Source of the DNA: Datnioides undecimradiatus
Lineage: Eukaryota; Chordata; Actinopteri; Lobotiformes; Datnioididae
Direction: 5' to 3'
Assembly (NCBI GenBank): GCA_008933995.1
Contig: WARS01000029.1
Location: 22,504,879-22,568,878 of the forward strand
DNA length: 64,000 nucleotides
The translations under genes were made by a program, and so were the position numbers. The number at the start of each line of letters is the position of its first letter. The stretch's first letter is position 1. Shown piece after piece: positions 1-13,589 of the stretch. The notes under the pieces are model-generated. The model ran no database searches and was not told the DNA's origin. It saw nothing but the letters and a program-made list of their open reading frames with translations.

Positions 1-3000
1 CTGGAAATATTAATGATTCAGGGAGTAAAGGAAATGCAGTTTGCACCAGCTCAATTTTCACTTTAATGCAAAGTTTTTCACTGGTTTACAACGCTGCTGC
101 GGGTTGATGCACCATGTTTGCAACAAGGAACGTGAGAAGTAAGGGAGACAGTTGGTGAAATGCCCCGCAACAGTTTTGGCTACGAGGGACTGGAAGGTGA
201 AGGAAAGCCAGAGAGTTCAGAGACTGCAAAGTTAGTTAACTGGCAGACGGAAAAGATGGCACGGATATGAAGGTTGGAAGCCTGAGGGTGCACGATGTCA
301 AAAGGGGGAAGCAGAAACCTTCTGAGCACCGAGGGCCGTTAGACACTCAGATTTAATCAGAGCATCTGTCTTGCAGTCTATAAAACTTTATGCAAGCACT
401 TCTAATTTCAGGGATGCATTCATTAATACAGGAACCGGAGAGGGTATGCTCTGCAGAGAAAAGGTGTGCCAATGGAGATAAATGCACGGGAGTGAGAGGA
501 AGCAATGATTCTGAACCACTGAAGTTCAACAATTACAGTATTTAACTTTCAGTGTCTTCGCTCCACAGTTATTAATCATACACATACACAAGGTAGGTAC
601 AGAATTGTCACTATAGCATCAAGTCTAGGGCCTTATATGGATGATAAATTCAAAATTTAATCCTTTTCAATCAATAAATGTTGTTAGTAAAAAGATTTGT
701 ACCGCTGACTAAACAATGTTTATTTTTTGCTAAGCTAGCTAAGCATCAGTGAAATGCACATCATCGCTACTAGCTAGGACTTTGAGGTGCTGCTCCTGAT
801 TATCTTGGCTCTTATAATCCCATTTGCAGCAATGTCAGACGCTTAGAGCAAGTCAGTCGATGCATTATAAAGTGTGACAAAGACACGTCACGAGGAGCTT
901 TGGGTCGATTGGCCAAAACATGGGATTTCTACCCAGGAGGCCACTGTTTCCAAAAGTCACTGTTGACTTATTGACACACATATGCCTCATAGGTAGACTA
1001 CTGCATTCATTGCAAAGATCTGTTAATTAATATATTAAAAACCTGTGCAGGAGAAGCAAACAGCAGCTGACTGCGTGCGCCAAGAATCACTCAGCGCAAA
1101 TGTTAGGTGTACTGCCGTAGTGGGTTTGGGACGGTTACATAACGAATATGATAACCAGATGATCACGAGATCATATAATTTATAACCGTTGTGCTCAAAT
1201 GTTCGGCAGCGAATCACACTGATGGGAGAGACACGTCGCATAACAAAAGGTCCCAATCAGTGGGAATTACAGCACCCCGGCTGACTAAGATCCACACCAG
1301 GCAATTGTAGCCTCATGAGTTTGAAAGTAATTTAGTTAGTTCGGTCTGGTGCAATTTCCTACTCTTTTATAGCGTACCGCCTCTCTCACACACACACACA
1401 CACACACACTCAGTCCTAACTTATCTCCACATTCCAATGAGCACACACTAATTCACTTAAGGCTGACAGATCTTACAGCAGCACAAACAGTCAGCTCGGC
1501 TCAGCTCCTCCGACCACTGCTGCGTCACCCCCCCCCTCCTCCACAAGTTCATCAGTTCACCACTCCGAGGGGACCAAACCTCCCCCGTGCATTATGTATG
1601 CCCTCATAGACCTAATTGAAACTGAAAATGTTATGTTCCACTCCGGTGCTCTCCTAATAGACTGGCTCTCAGTAACCAGGCTTGTGAGGCAATTACAAAC
1701 CAAAGCCATGAGTCTAGATGAATCTTAAAGTGGGGGGGTGGGCGCAGTGGGTGTGAGCGACTGTGTGTTTATACTGGGGGTCTTGGCCAGCTGAGAGCGA
1801 TGCTGTGGAGAGGTGAAGCCTAACTGACTCGCTAATTATAGATGTCTTTTTTGGCTTTGCCTTTATGTTTCACACTGTTCTGCCTGGATGAGGGAACAGA
1901 GCCCTGGCAGATCAAACGAGACGCTCCGCTTCGTTGGCTCAGCTCGAAGGCCTCCAATCAGAAACAACTGGGCGCCAAGTGAGAGCAGCCAAGGTGGCAT
2001 CCTTTTCCAACAGTTTAAGGGGATGAAATTTAGGGCGCTTTCAGGCTGGCAGTCTCATCTGAATCGGGGGGGAGGTTTGCCTAAATATCAACGCTCTTTT
2101 GGAACAAGGTGGCACCAGATCCGTTCCAGACGAGCTGCCGTACGCTACATCCATCCTCCCGCAGGACATGAAGTCTTGTCTGCGTTTCGTAAACAAAACT
2201 AAAAAGTACCCACACACTGCTACCTTCTTCTCAATTCAGCTTCGATTCTTCACAGACTTGACGGCGTTTGAAGCGATCTTTCTCGCGTAAAGGCGAAAGG
2301 AGGGTGTGAAGAGCTTTGCATAGGCTTTGCATAGACAACTGTGATGACACATCGCGTGCTATTTGCCAATTAGACAATTAGCGCAACACAAAGTGAACGA
2401 TTCTTCCTCTACCATGTCAAATCCACATTTCATTACCAGTACATGACTAGAACATAGACTATTTGGCATCTAATTAGACTTTGGATATGAAGTGCTAACA
2501 AAAAAAAAATGTCTAGGACGCATTTTCTCAGCCAAAAGTCCAAGACTCAAGCTGTTGTGCACACATTTACCAAACGTGTGTTTTAATATTCAATATTCAA
2601 GCGGCGGTTCTCAAGAAATAGGGCGATATAAAAGCCAAACTCGATGCCGCACTCCTCCTCTTTTACGTCCTAATGTGCCAGCTTCATCAGACATTTGGAC
2701 AACAGAGCGTGCAGACATCAAGACGCCACGATATACATTACGTTACAAGAGTCTGACGTTAATTGCTTGAAGCATAATGAGGCCTTTAATCACATCAAAC
2801 TAATCTACAAAGTGCAAAGTGTCAAACGGCGCCTGGGCGCTCCTCCCGCCACACCTCTCAGATATCTAGCTTTCTGTCTTTTTTCATTCTTCACACGACT
2901 ACTTCTGTCAGCTTCTGTTTGAACAAACAAAGACAGTCGCCGTCCTGATTCCTATGATTATCACATCCAGCCCCTCTCTGTTATGTCAAGCGTTTCGGCA

Positions 3001-5190
3001 CACCTTCAAGGGTGGTCGTTCTGAACGCACTTGCTTCAGCTGCGGTTCGACAATGCTTTGTACAAACTAGCTCCTTTGAAACGCACCGTGGCCTTCGTTG
3101 GGGTTCTGGGTTTGCGGGAGAAGTCTTTTTATATCGGCTATTCTCTTCTGGTTATGGCTCCACTTGCCAAAATGGGCACTTGTCTAATTTCTTTGCAACC
3201 GTGGCAGACAGCTGCCCTTTATTGACAATAGGAGCCAAGCATGCCACCAGTTCAGAGCAAAAGTAAAGAAGTCAGAAAACAGACCGGCAGGGTTAAAGGT
3301 AGGGGTGACAATCGATCACTGGATTCCGACCTACTGTGAAAATGGCCTCACAGTGAGCTGCAGACTTCCCATGCTGTCCTCCATCCCCGTGACCTGGGAC
3401 AGTTCTTTTTGTATAGGCGAACATCTATTACTGTCTCCTGTAGCTAGAAACAAGAGAGCAGAGTTGGTTTGGCCCCCGCAGGTGTGAAGCTCCGCAGAGA
3501 ATTAATTAGAAAAGATGGAGAAGGTGGCTGTGGAGGAGCACAGGCTACAGGTCTGCAGCATTCTGGTTCAGAGCTGTTAGCGCCGCTGTAAGTGGTGCAC
3601 AAGTTCAAACCAACATTTTACAAGTTCACAAAGTTCATACCTACTTCCTGTCTCTGCCAAAGGAGCCCCTCCGTGTCGACAGCAGTGCAAATGCACAGGT
3701 TCACAAGTCAGAAAAATCCCAAGGACGTGGTGCAAATGTGGGATGTGAGTTTGTTCAGTGGAGCAGTGAAGGAATGTAAACATTAAACTGCGCCTTAGTA
3801 ACGTAACTATGTCTTAAATAACTTAGCTGTAATAAGAATTAAAGGTGAGATGTGAGAGGCGGCGAAGCTGGGAGTTTAACTCCTGTGCACTACTGACTGG
3901 AGCAAATCATAATCCTGCAAATTACAAATATCTTACAAACTTTATACGTCTCCTTTCCTCATTTTCAACAGTCTCGTATCCATCATCCTGCCTGTCAGTG
4001 GTTTAAATAACACTGTCTGTCCCTGAGCAGCATTGAACATGTCAGAGGATCCATTCCATGGCTGATTTAGCCTAGCTTGCTAACATTACGCTAACATAGC
4101 TAACATCCCAAGCAGGCGTTGTTGTGTTTCTCTCACATCATATGAAGAAACAGGCTTGCTGGCATCATCTGCCATTGTTTTAACGGTGGAGTTGTGCTGA
4201 AAGCTATTGAAACTCACTAACACAAGAACATTACAAACTATTTTCACTTTGCTTTAACACCTGAGCCTGTCCTGTCAGTGCTTTTGCCCATTTTTTCCTG
4301 GATCTTTAATACCTGGCAGTTATTTACTGTTATAGCTGCATGTTAGAAGAGTGTGATGACAGCTGAAAAACACAAAAACAGAGTTGGATTTTAGAGTTTT
4401 AGTGAACAAACAGCACTGCAGTTACAGATGAATAGCTGATTTTGCATGTTATGTTTGAAATTTGAAAAGTATAAAACTATTTCCTGTAAAATTCGAGAGT
4501 CTGTGTCTCATAATGTGTGAAAACAGGAGATAAAAAGGAAACTTTCCCCACCGCTGTGTGTGCAGCGGGAACGAAGCGGCTGCTTCAGCTGGCTTCCGGG
4601 ACATTCGCAAGTGAAATTACCGTAATAACACCATTTTGGCTGTAAAGCGCAACGTCTCAGCTTTCAGAAAGCGTGACTTAATTACCGTAATCCAAACTGC
4701 GCTTACGGAGTTATGGGGTTAAATTAACAGTGGATCTATAGACTTTGCAGAATGAAACCAAATGTTCAACAGTGAGAGGAATACTAGTGTAGGGAACACC
4801 ACCACTGCAGAAAAACATGGGTCATGTACACCATTGACCCTAATCAACCATCAAATAATTATTCTGCGTTAATTAGCTAATAGTTCAACGTACATTAGAC
4901 CTAGCTAAAAAGCCAAAAACTCAAGTAACACGTACTTGGTGTGTGTTTTTCTTAGTTTGGCTCATTGTTTCTAACTTACACTGCAGGCGGCCACCAGGAG
5001 CAAGTCAAGTGGTTTAGGTTGTACGTTGCAGGAGCTGACATGTCATCTATCTTTAATTACAGTCTGTGATATGAGCTCCACAGAAGTGCACAAATCAGAA
5101 AGTACTGGGGGTATGCAGTTTACGAGCAGTTTTCCTGAATAATACAGGTTGGTTTTTTTGTTAGCTCAAGTCTGAAATGGAGCCTGAACT
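1..5190. other. Intergenic DNA, no gene recognised
   Basis: I find no coding exon with plausible splice sites or family similarity here. The open frames of 60-104 codons have mixed composition and no recognisable domain. The stretch holds a CA microsatellite near 1.39 kb, a short C-run near 1.53 kb and TAGC/GCTAAC-rich pieces near 4.05-4.11 kb like those in dispersed teleost repeats. Bases 4615-4720 contain two ATTACCGTAAT motifs about 70 bp apart, which may be an old repeat I cannot name. Confidence 0.6.
1386..1409. repeat. CA dinucleotide microsatellite
   Basis: About twelve uninterrupted CA units, read directly from the sequence, in intergenic DNA. Confidence 0.95.
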
Positions 5191-5194
5191 CACT

Positions 5195-5640
5195 CTCACG
5201 AAATGCAATTGGCGGAGAATCAATTGACTGTTTGCTATTTTCAGCCAAAAATACATTCAAATTCATAATCAGGCAATCTCATTAGGAGACGGCACCAATG
5301 TCAGGGCATCCCGATTCGGCAAGGTCATTAAAAAGTAGCACTTGGCCCAACACCTCGCTCGGATGGACGTATTAATAACCCCACAGTGTGGCTTCCAATA
5401 TCAAACATATCTGCAGGTAGCGGGGTTTGACCTTAGAGTGGATTTCTTGCTTTCATTAGAATAATTAATGCCTAAATCAAGCGCAGTTGATTATCTTCCC
5501 TTGACTTTTCTTTCTCTCTCTTCTTTAATGTTTCCCATTAACATATAAGGCTTAATGGGAATGGCTGCAAATTGCCGCCGATTAATAGAAAAGACACAAA
5601 GCTGCACATTTACCAGGAACGCTGCCCAGAGGTTGGAATT
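5195..5640. promoter_or_regulatory. Candidate conserved noncoding element
   Basis: This non-repetitive stretch is dense in homeodomain-type TAAT/ATTA cores, with ATTAATAA, AATTAATG and GATTAATAG sites. It also has CAATTG and ATTAGGAG motifs and no extended open frame. The texture resembles long conserved enhancers of vertebrate developmental loci, but conservation cannot be judged from one genome. The regulatory call is inference only. Confidence 0.25.
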
Positions 5641-5746
5641 AACAATCTGTGTTTCCACAGAGATCCGGTGTTATTAAGATCTGTTTAGTCTTGACATGGT
5701 TGAAAAGGTCATAAACCGATTGCCTGGCCTTGCCCTCGTCAGCCTT

Positions 5747-5767
5747 ACTATCTATCTATCTATCTAT
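5747..5767. repeat. CTAT tetranucleotide microsatellite
   Basis: About five CTAT/TATC units in tandem, seen directly. Confidence 0.9.
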
Positions 5768-6080
5768 TTTCTGGCAGGAGGGAGGTCAAGTGCCCTAAAT
5801 CTTTGCTTTTAGAACCAATTATGTCAATTATTACTGGGATCCAAATCCTTCCTGAGCTTTTCCGGCTCTCAGATCTCAGCCCAAATGACGAGAACTAAGC
5901 ACTGTTTCCTGTTCGGATGTGAGCCAAAAATAGAGGGTCTCACAAAGCAGCACTGTAAAGAACATGATTAGCTGATTGCGGAAGGAAGCACCCTGAAGGA
6001 TCTGGATGAGAGCTGTCAAACGCCAGGCTGAGTGGCGCTCGGAACCAAAAAAGCAGCCCACCAAATAACTGTTAGGCTAA

Positions 6081-6138
6081 TCTCCTCCTCCTCCTCCTCC
6101 TCCTCCTTCTTATGCTCCTCTTCCTCCTTCTCCTCCTC
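6081..6138. repeat. CTC/CTT trinucleotide tract
   Basis: An imperfect pyrimidine-strand triplet tract, (CTC)n then CTT and CTC interruptions. On the minus strand it produces a Glu-run open frame, which I treat as an artefact. Confidence 0.9.
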
Positions 6139-9100
6139 GCGCTCTGCCACAATCACCCCCACAATTCGGGATGTATTACAGTGAGCAAGATGCAGGGAGA
6201 ATAAAATGGAGGAGTTAAGACCCGAAGAGGGTAGAAAGACACAACCAGGGAGAGCAGTGCTATAAAGAAGCAGGTACCGGTGAAGGAAAGTATAAAATAT
6301 TGCATCCACACACATTCACGCGTGCTTGCACACCCGAGCTAATGAAAGGCAGTCTCTTTACAGCTAGCCCGAGCAGCCGATAGGAAGAACTAGACAGGGA
6401 AAGAAAGAGGGAAAGAAAAGGAGAACAAGAGGTTCTGGATATTAGTTTGGGGCAAAAGAGGACAACTCTGACAAGATGTGGAGAGGGTGCTGATATGTCA
6501 GCTTTTATTTCCTTCCTCCTCCTGCAGCTCTCTCTGTCAGAACAGGACTCGTCTGGGAGGAGGGGAGCCCAGTGAGGGGAACATAAGCCCTCCAGCGCTC
6601 ACCAGAAGCCGCTGACACTCATCAGTCTAAGAGCCCTCCAGCGATGGCATGGCATCATCTTAGCAATGACCTTGATTGATTGGTGCCAAAGACCTCCCAT
6701 CCTTCCCAAACGAGCCCTAATGAGTTTTAATGCATGGCTTCTAATAGATATGTTCTAACTGGCGTGAATATTGCCATATTGAGTGGGTTTTTTCAATTCA
6801 TTTATCTGTTTAAGGCTTGTTAAAGTGGTATTAAGTCATCGGTGACCTCTGCAGGACCAGTAGAAATTGTTCCCTCACAAGTCTCCACCCGTCTTAACGC
6901 TCTCATCCTGGCCGAGTGAGATAGATGAACAACCCGGCGACACTGCAACAAGCAAAGGCCGTTATTTCCACTGAACCCTCCTTCCCTTTTCCACCAGATT
7001 TTGCAGCCAAACCTTAAACTAAAGGGAGCTCTGACCAACAAACGCGCTGAGGCCCAAAGAGACGCTGGCATTGACGAGACATGGAGGTTACACTGTCAAT
7101 TTCACTGTAGAGGAGAACGGAGGAAGTTGATTTTATGTCTCTTTGAGTTCCCAGAGTTAGAGTCCGAACTTTCCAGGTACCAGGGTAGAGACTCTTGCAT
7201 GACACAACATATCACACATCGGGAATGAGGACTCCCGGTTAAAAATAAAGACTTCTAGGTTTCTGCGGTAGCTGTGTTGCACAGCTGACCGGTCGGCTTA
7301 GGATGATAAGTCTTTGTGTTATTATTATGGATCCGAGGTGTTTTGTGCATTTAAGTGGCACAATTGGCCAGTTGTCTAAGCACCAGGATCCACGGTAAGG
7401 TGGCGAGAAAGGCATGGTTTGTTTTCACATAACATTAAGACAGGACTTTTACATTTACACTCAGCCTTCCTGTTGTCCTGAAATGAAAAATCGCGAATTT
7501 AATCAGACAATTTTTAACCATTTTGTGTTTTTTTTCTCCCTAAATTGAATGAAATATACTTCAGTGGCAGCACCAAGATAAACTTCTTTCTTTATCTGCC
7601 GGTAGCTCCTCTCCTTATCAGCGAAGGGCCTTTATAGGTAGTAGAGGCTGCTGGTAACTCTTGGCAGACAAGCCCGACAGCAAAACCGTGAGCTTCAGCA
7701 TTGCCCGACACTGCGGAAATACAAATCCAAGCAAGTTACTTGCAATGCGTTAGCATAGCATTAGCATAGCCATTCCTAACCCCACAGCTGCACGTGGTGG
7801 CTCAGGACAGCCCATGGGATCTATAGTAACCCCCACTAGTGCCACTATGAGGCTGACGTTTTTGTTTTCTGCAAAATAGCTTGTTGACTTATTATTATTT
7901 TGATATTATTATTATTAAATCTAGTGCTTTTATTTGTTGAATAATAAAATAATACAGTCTGGTTGGCAACAACAGATGTTAGCACGCTAACACACTAAAT
8001 ACAGAGTTTTAGAGTTAAGTTTAACACGCTTGGTGAACAAACATTAACATTTTTAGCACTGTTATTGCAAGCATGTTAGCGTGTTTCACATGAAGGTTAG
8101 CTGCACTGATGGTGGGTGATTACCCAGCAAATAAAACGCATGTGCAGACACTTTCCGTCGAAAGCAAAGTAACAAGTACAGCAGAAAGAGTTCTGAATGC
8201 CAAATATTCTAGTGACTGCTATCTTCCCAGAGACACACACCTCCACCTGGAGATATTACTGTCACTTTGCGCTGTGGGGCAGTGAAAATGTTCCTTGTTT
8301 CCCTTTTTAAATGTCACAGGGTTGGGTTCAGCGCTGACAGCCATAGGTCCACTTGGCTCAAATGTGAAGTGTTGATCGGAAGCAGCTCCTTGAGAGCTCT
8401 CCACTGCCTTTGACGTATTGATATTCAGTGACATTTGAATTCCACGAGTTTCTTTTTTTTCCTTTTTTTATCATATTCATTGAGGCTGATTCCTGCAGGC
8501 GCCGTGACGTAATGTTACTACATCCCTTGATGTATTTGGCTGTCCGCTGAAAATAATTAGCCAGAGCCATCGGTACGGCGGCGTTTTCAGCGGAAGCCGA
8601 GCTCACCTTTTTATGCATGCCAGAGGAAAATATTTATGTTATTCAGCAGGGCTGCCAAAGACAGTGCCATACCAGAATGCATGATGAAAACAGTTATTTT
8701 TCATTTTTCATCTGATTGACAGTGAAAAACAGGAACTTGCCCCTGTGACAAATTGGTACTCCTGTATGAATCATATCTTTTCTGGTATTGATCATAACAG
8801 CGATGTCCAGACGTCCAGAGGTGTCCATCATATTATAGATTCTGGTCACTGTTGGGAGGATAAGGAATGTTTTTTTTCCCCCACATTACTGCAGGTGAAT
8901 ACGACATCCTGTGAAATCCTTTATCTTTACAATATTTCTCGGTGTCAGGAAATGTTACCCCATGGTTGAGTGAACAAAATGTCAGAGGAGCTTAGCTGTA
9001 AGCCAACAACGCAGCTCTTTATATGATTCTGTGGACCGAGTTGTATCTTCACCACGAGCATGTCAATAGATCACAGCTGTTGTCAGCTACAGCGATGATC

Positions 9101-11915
9101 TATTGACTGCTTGCACTGCCGGTGCTATTACTAATTCTGCTACATCTATTGCTCCAATGTAGAAACACTCAAAAAAAAAAAAGTCTTAAGATAATTTAAA
9201 ACATATGGGGACAAAATATTTAGCAATCAAGCCCGGATTCCAATCAAAGCACTTATCATCCAATTAAACGGGAAGCGGCAGATGGCCGAGCGGCGAGGAC
9301 AGCTGGTTTTGAGGTTTTCACTGTTTCTCTGTCCATCAGCGTGTCAATCATGTGCTGCTCTTCCCGCGGCTCTCGCAAGTTTGAGGCTGAGACTGTCAGA
9401 ATTGTCAGGAGCGTGTCATGAGCGCCCTGCATCACAGAGATGAAGGCCGACGCCACGGGTTTGTGGCGAAGCAAGAGCTCCATCTAGTGTTGCTGGGTCG
9501 CTGACCGGCTCCCCTTGAAGACATCTGCTGGAGGATTGCAGCAAGATGTTTCAACACTCTCTTCTTATCTTACCACACGACTGCAATCATTTCAACATTC
9601 AATCCGACATACTGAAATGAAACGCACTCTTGAATAAGGGCTTTCTAAGACGGCCCAGTGCTGGTACACTTACAATATCATGGCTGCAGTTTGTATCTAA
9701 GAGTTTTGTTTGGTAGCATAAAGGATGCAAATATATTCAGTATTTGACCTCAATTTAAATATTGTGCAATTTAGTTCAGACTTACTTATTTTAGAATTAC
9801 ATAGAAAAAGGCTGAATTATGAGCTAGACAACTTTAATAACTGTCCAAGGGCGCCATACTCCTCAGGGCTGCAGAAACCCAAGGTTCATAGTGTATCACT
9901 GGGCCTTTGGTGTTGCAAATTCACTGAATAATCATCAGTTACCAAAGTACAATATAAACTAAGTCTAATCCTGTATTGTTGCTTAATCCAAACTTTGCAT
10001 TTTATATCTGTATTTGTTTTTTTTAACACGCCTACTTGCTGGATATACATCAATAAAACCGTGTGGAGACACTGTACAGGTCCAGGAGCAGCACGTTTAC
10101 CCTACAGCACCCCAAAAGATCATTCAAACACTTTGGTGAGTGCTGCTGACAACTATATTAACATGGCACTGTCCAAATGAAGTGGTACCATATGTGAATT
10201 CTAAGTATTTTAAAGAGGGAAAGCTGAGTATGTAAGAGGGTTTTCATTATATTGTTGGTTTTAATTGTCAGAAACTTGCCTCAGGCGCGTCATTGTAAGT
10301 ACAGCTCATTGTCCAGTGAAATCAACAGGAGCCATAATGGTGGGATAAAGAAAAAACACATCAAACTTTAACGTCTTATCAGCTCAACACAGCGGGAGTT
10401 CTGTTTTGCAGCCAAACCACTGCACACATATGCTTATCGGAGCCTCACAAACACACACACAGACACACACACACACACACACACACACACCTCCCCTCCT
10501 TCGACACACACTCACTGTTTGTTTCAAAGTCAGGCTCCTGACTGCAGCAGCCTCGTATGATTTGCCAGCGAAGGCAGCAAAGAAAGGGAGATTGTGGGAA
10601 GGAGGGTTCGGTCTATGAAGCATCAGAAATCAATGCATCTGGGTTGCCTTTGAAAACACACTGTGTCAGATGCAGCAATTCAGAGATGAAGAGGAAGAAG
10701 GGATGAATAGGTTAATTGAAATATTAAGCAAGGGCATGGACGGGGAACTGAATAACCCGAGTGCAATGCTGTTGCGAACAAATACTTGGTGGAAAATTTC
10801 CCTTTACAAGAAAAGCTTTTTTAAAAAGCTCACCTCTGCACGCGCCGCCTCTCACGCTCTATCTCTGCCGCGCTGCTACGGTGAGGTTTTTGTAGAAAGG
10901 GTCGTTCGTTGAGGCCAAACACTGAACAAACTCCTCGTTCGCAGCGGGGTCGACCGTGGCATTTCACAGCTTACTCAACAAAGTGTCAATCTCAGCCCAA
11001 GTTCACCCCGAAATCAAATTCCACACAGTTTCCTCAAAGTTTTTGGGGTTTTTTTTTTTGCAGCTCTGGTGCAGGTGACACGTAGCAATACGGCGCCACA
11101 AGCCTTTTAGATGTCCTTCACCATGCTGAGCTCCATTTGGCCCCACTGAGCGCAGCGGGCAATTTCAGACATTTACCTGCCATTGCCTCCCACCGTCCCC
11201 ACTCTGTGCTAGCAATCATAAGACTGTCTATCTTTACAGTATCTTCATCCGCGAACTTACAGATGGGAAAGGCAGGGAAATGGAAGATGGATACTTCTGA
11301 TCATCGCTCCTGTCTCGGCGCAGGCTGGAGAATATTGCGGAGAAAAAAGAAAATGAGGTGGACTGGCTCCTCAAAAATGAGAACCAGGGTCTCTGTCTGC
11401 CGCAAATTAATAGGAATAAGACTGCAGGTCAGAGATGATTAAGAGCGTAATGAGTTCAGAGAGAGGGATGAGGGTCTAAGATCTGGTGATCTTGGCGCGG
11501 CGTATTGCAGTCATGTTGTGTTAATGTCATTTTTATGACTGGAGTGGTTTTGTGATAATATATTAAGCTTATACTGCACAAGCCGGTGTCTATACGTCCA
11601 TCCCCATATTAAAATAAAACATATAACAGTTCTCTGTCCTGTTGCTTAAAGTATCTGGAAACCTAATCCTCCAACTACACTGGCTTTGTTTTTTAAATCA
11701 TGGGAAACACAGCGACTCAACAGCTGTACTGATGTCTTTACAGGTTTGTCTAAAAAGTCAATCAGACCGCTGTAGTTAATTCAGATCGATGCTCAGTCGT
11801 CACAGAGACGAGGAGAGTTGATCTTTACACTCACTTCCTGTCTGTCAGAGAACTGGTTTCCAACTAGCTGGCACTAAATGGTTTATTTCTGATCCGCTGC
11901 CATAGCTACGAACCA
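6139..11915. other. Intergenic DNA, no gene recognised
   Basis: No supported gene. It contains an ATT-rich patch at about 7.89-7.92 kb, a GCTAAC-rich patch at about 7.98-8.10 kb that looks like a decayed dispersed repeat, a CA microsatellite at 10.45 kb, and several unique stretches (about 6640-6780, 8460-8640 and 11100-11450) whose texture would fit regulatory DNA. A 75-codon minus-strand frame at 9256-9483 lies in a locally CpG-richer patch but matches no family I know. Confidence 0.55.
10450..10490. repeat. CA dinucleotide microsatellite
   Basis: A long CA run with one AGAC interruption, seen directly. It generates His-Thr and Cys-Val open frames that are not genes. Confidence 0.95.
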
Positions 11916-12225
11916 TCCAGACCTCTCAGATCATCTGGAACGGCTCTGTATTTGGGTTCCTATGGAGAGGCGGCGTTCATTGTTTCCGGGAGCAACTCTC
12001 TGAAACCTGCAGGTCTGCTGCATCTCTCAGTTCTTTCAGATCAAGGCTGAAGACTTTTACCTAACATCTGACACTGCACCGCAGCTTATTCTCATATTGA
12101 ATCTGCCATTCGTTATTTTCTATTTAACCGCTATTTTTAATTTGTTACAATTCAATTGCATTTTGTCCTGATTCCTTTATGTACGTATTCTTTTATGTGA
12201 AGCCTTTTGAATTTACCTCGCTATC
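11916..12225 (+). mobile_element. Decayed LINE (non-LTR retrotransposon) 3' end
   Basis: The text resembles the 3' end of L2/Rex-type teleost LINEs. A broken coding part (the region usually encoding the ORF2 tail, with CAGACCTCTCAGATCATCTGG, then GAGGCGGCGTTC, CTGCAGGTCTGCTGCA and TCAAGGCTGAAGAC blocks) is followed by an AT-rich 3' UTR ending in a GTGAAGCCTTTTGAATT block, like the usual GTAAAGCACTTTGAATT tail. The frame shifts several times, so it is inactive. The family is assigned from recalled consensus; the 5' portion is missing. Confidence 0.55.
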
Positions 12226-13286
12226 CTCGGGTGAGGGACAAATCAGCGGTATGTAATCACAGTCTCTGGGACACAGGGTTGCCTATGTTGTGACCCGGTG
12301 CCATCATTATTAGCGCTGAGATGATCACCAACATCGAGCACGTGAATGTAAAGGTACGCAGGTGCCTCGTAGATGAAAGGGATGACCATCTGACCTTTTC
12401 TATTACAGACTGTACAACAGGCGCTGATAATCCCTCAACAGAGCAGAGAAACACGGTACGAACACAATGCTGTAATCTTACTTGTGACAGTGTAAAGGTC
12501 AAACCGAGTGTTTCTGTATCTCCTCCCTCCAGCCACGGTCGCTGAACATCAGTCACTGTAAATCTGACAACATTAAACTCCAAATGCCAAATATATGAAT
12601 GTGAATAATATTTTCTTTGCCCGTGACCTTGATGTGGAGAATTAAGTCACAGGCTGACAGTCTGAGCTGAGGCAGAGCTTTCTGTTGACACCCCGCTGGT
12701 GAGTCATAATTCGCCGTTGGATATTTTAAATTACAGACTACAGTAATTCTCATCTCGGGAATGATTGCCTTGCTTATTTCTTTCCCTAAGTATTAAGAAT
12801 TGGCTGCCGAGCCACCCTGCAAACTCCAAAAAAACGGACTCTGACTCTGTGAACTTGTTATTTATGACGGTCACAAAGACAAAGCGCTGAACCTTAAGAT
12901 GATCTGATCAGATGAGCTACTCCGGAAAACTGATTTGAAGAGCCGGGCTCAATTCAGAGCTGGGTGATGTTTGCATGCGTGTCCGAGTTCCTGCAGCCTT
13001 ATTTATTACTCCGCAGCCTGATGTAGATGCATAATGCATCTTGTAAGATAGTAGTTTAATTTTATCATTCATTGAAATATTTATTAAAACAATATATGCA
13101 TTACTTGCATTGTTTGGGACTCCTCTGGATAACGGTTGCAGAAGCTAAGCAGGCGCGCAGTATGCTCACACGGTGTGTGGGGGGCAGCACGGTGGTGTGT
13201 ACACCTGCACTTGGACACACACTAATACATATTCCCCAGCTTGACTTCCACCCCTTCCTCAATATCTGCAGGAATGAGGGTGTTTT
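12226..13286. other. Intergenic DNA upstream of the transporter gene
   Basis: No gene recognised. A short GGGGGCAGCACGGTGGTGTG fragment near 13.18 kb resembles the head of a common fish dispersed repeat but is too short to assign. Confidence 0.5.
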
Positions 13287-13294
13287 GTATAAAG
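13287..13294 (+). promoter_or_regulatory. Possible TATA box of the SLC19 gene
   Basis: GTATAAAG lies about 300 bp upstream of the initiator ATG. A start roughly 25-30 bp downstream would give a 5' UTR of about 270 nt, which contains an in-frame TAA at 13527-13529. No other promoter element decides the matter, and a separate upstream noncoding exon is equally possible. Confidence 0.2.
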
Positions 13295-13589
13295 ACAGAG
13301 GAGGAGACAGTATTTATTAGAGCCTGCAGGAGCCCCAGGGGCTCGCCACCTCATATTTCATCTTAATGTATCTTCACTCACAGCCTCGCATTTTCTCCCG
13401 CCTCACCGTGGCCAGGAAAACTTCAGAGGAGGGAAACAACAATGGGGAAGCAGGTGACTTGGTGTTCACAGTCAGTCTCACCTTGGCCTTATCTGAGGCT
13501 TCCATATCTCAACAGATTAAACTGCCTAAATTAGACCGCTCTCTCTCGCCGGACGCAGCGAGACGTCCCCGGGGACCCGGAGAGGAACG

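Noticed and set aside
3295-3330. Possible hAT left end (TAGGGGTGACAATCGATCA)
   Set aside because: No matching complementary right end or 8-bp duplication was found nearby.
6016-6315. Glu-rich minus-strand open frame
   Set aside because: Produced by the CTC/CTT triplet tract; the flanking codons show no protein-like pattern.
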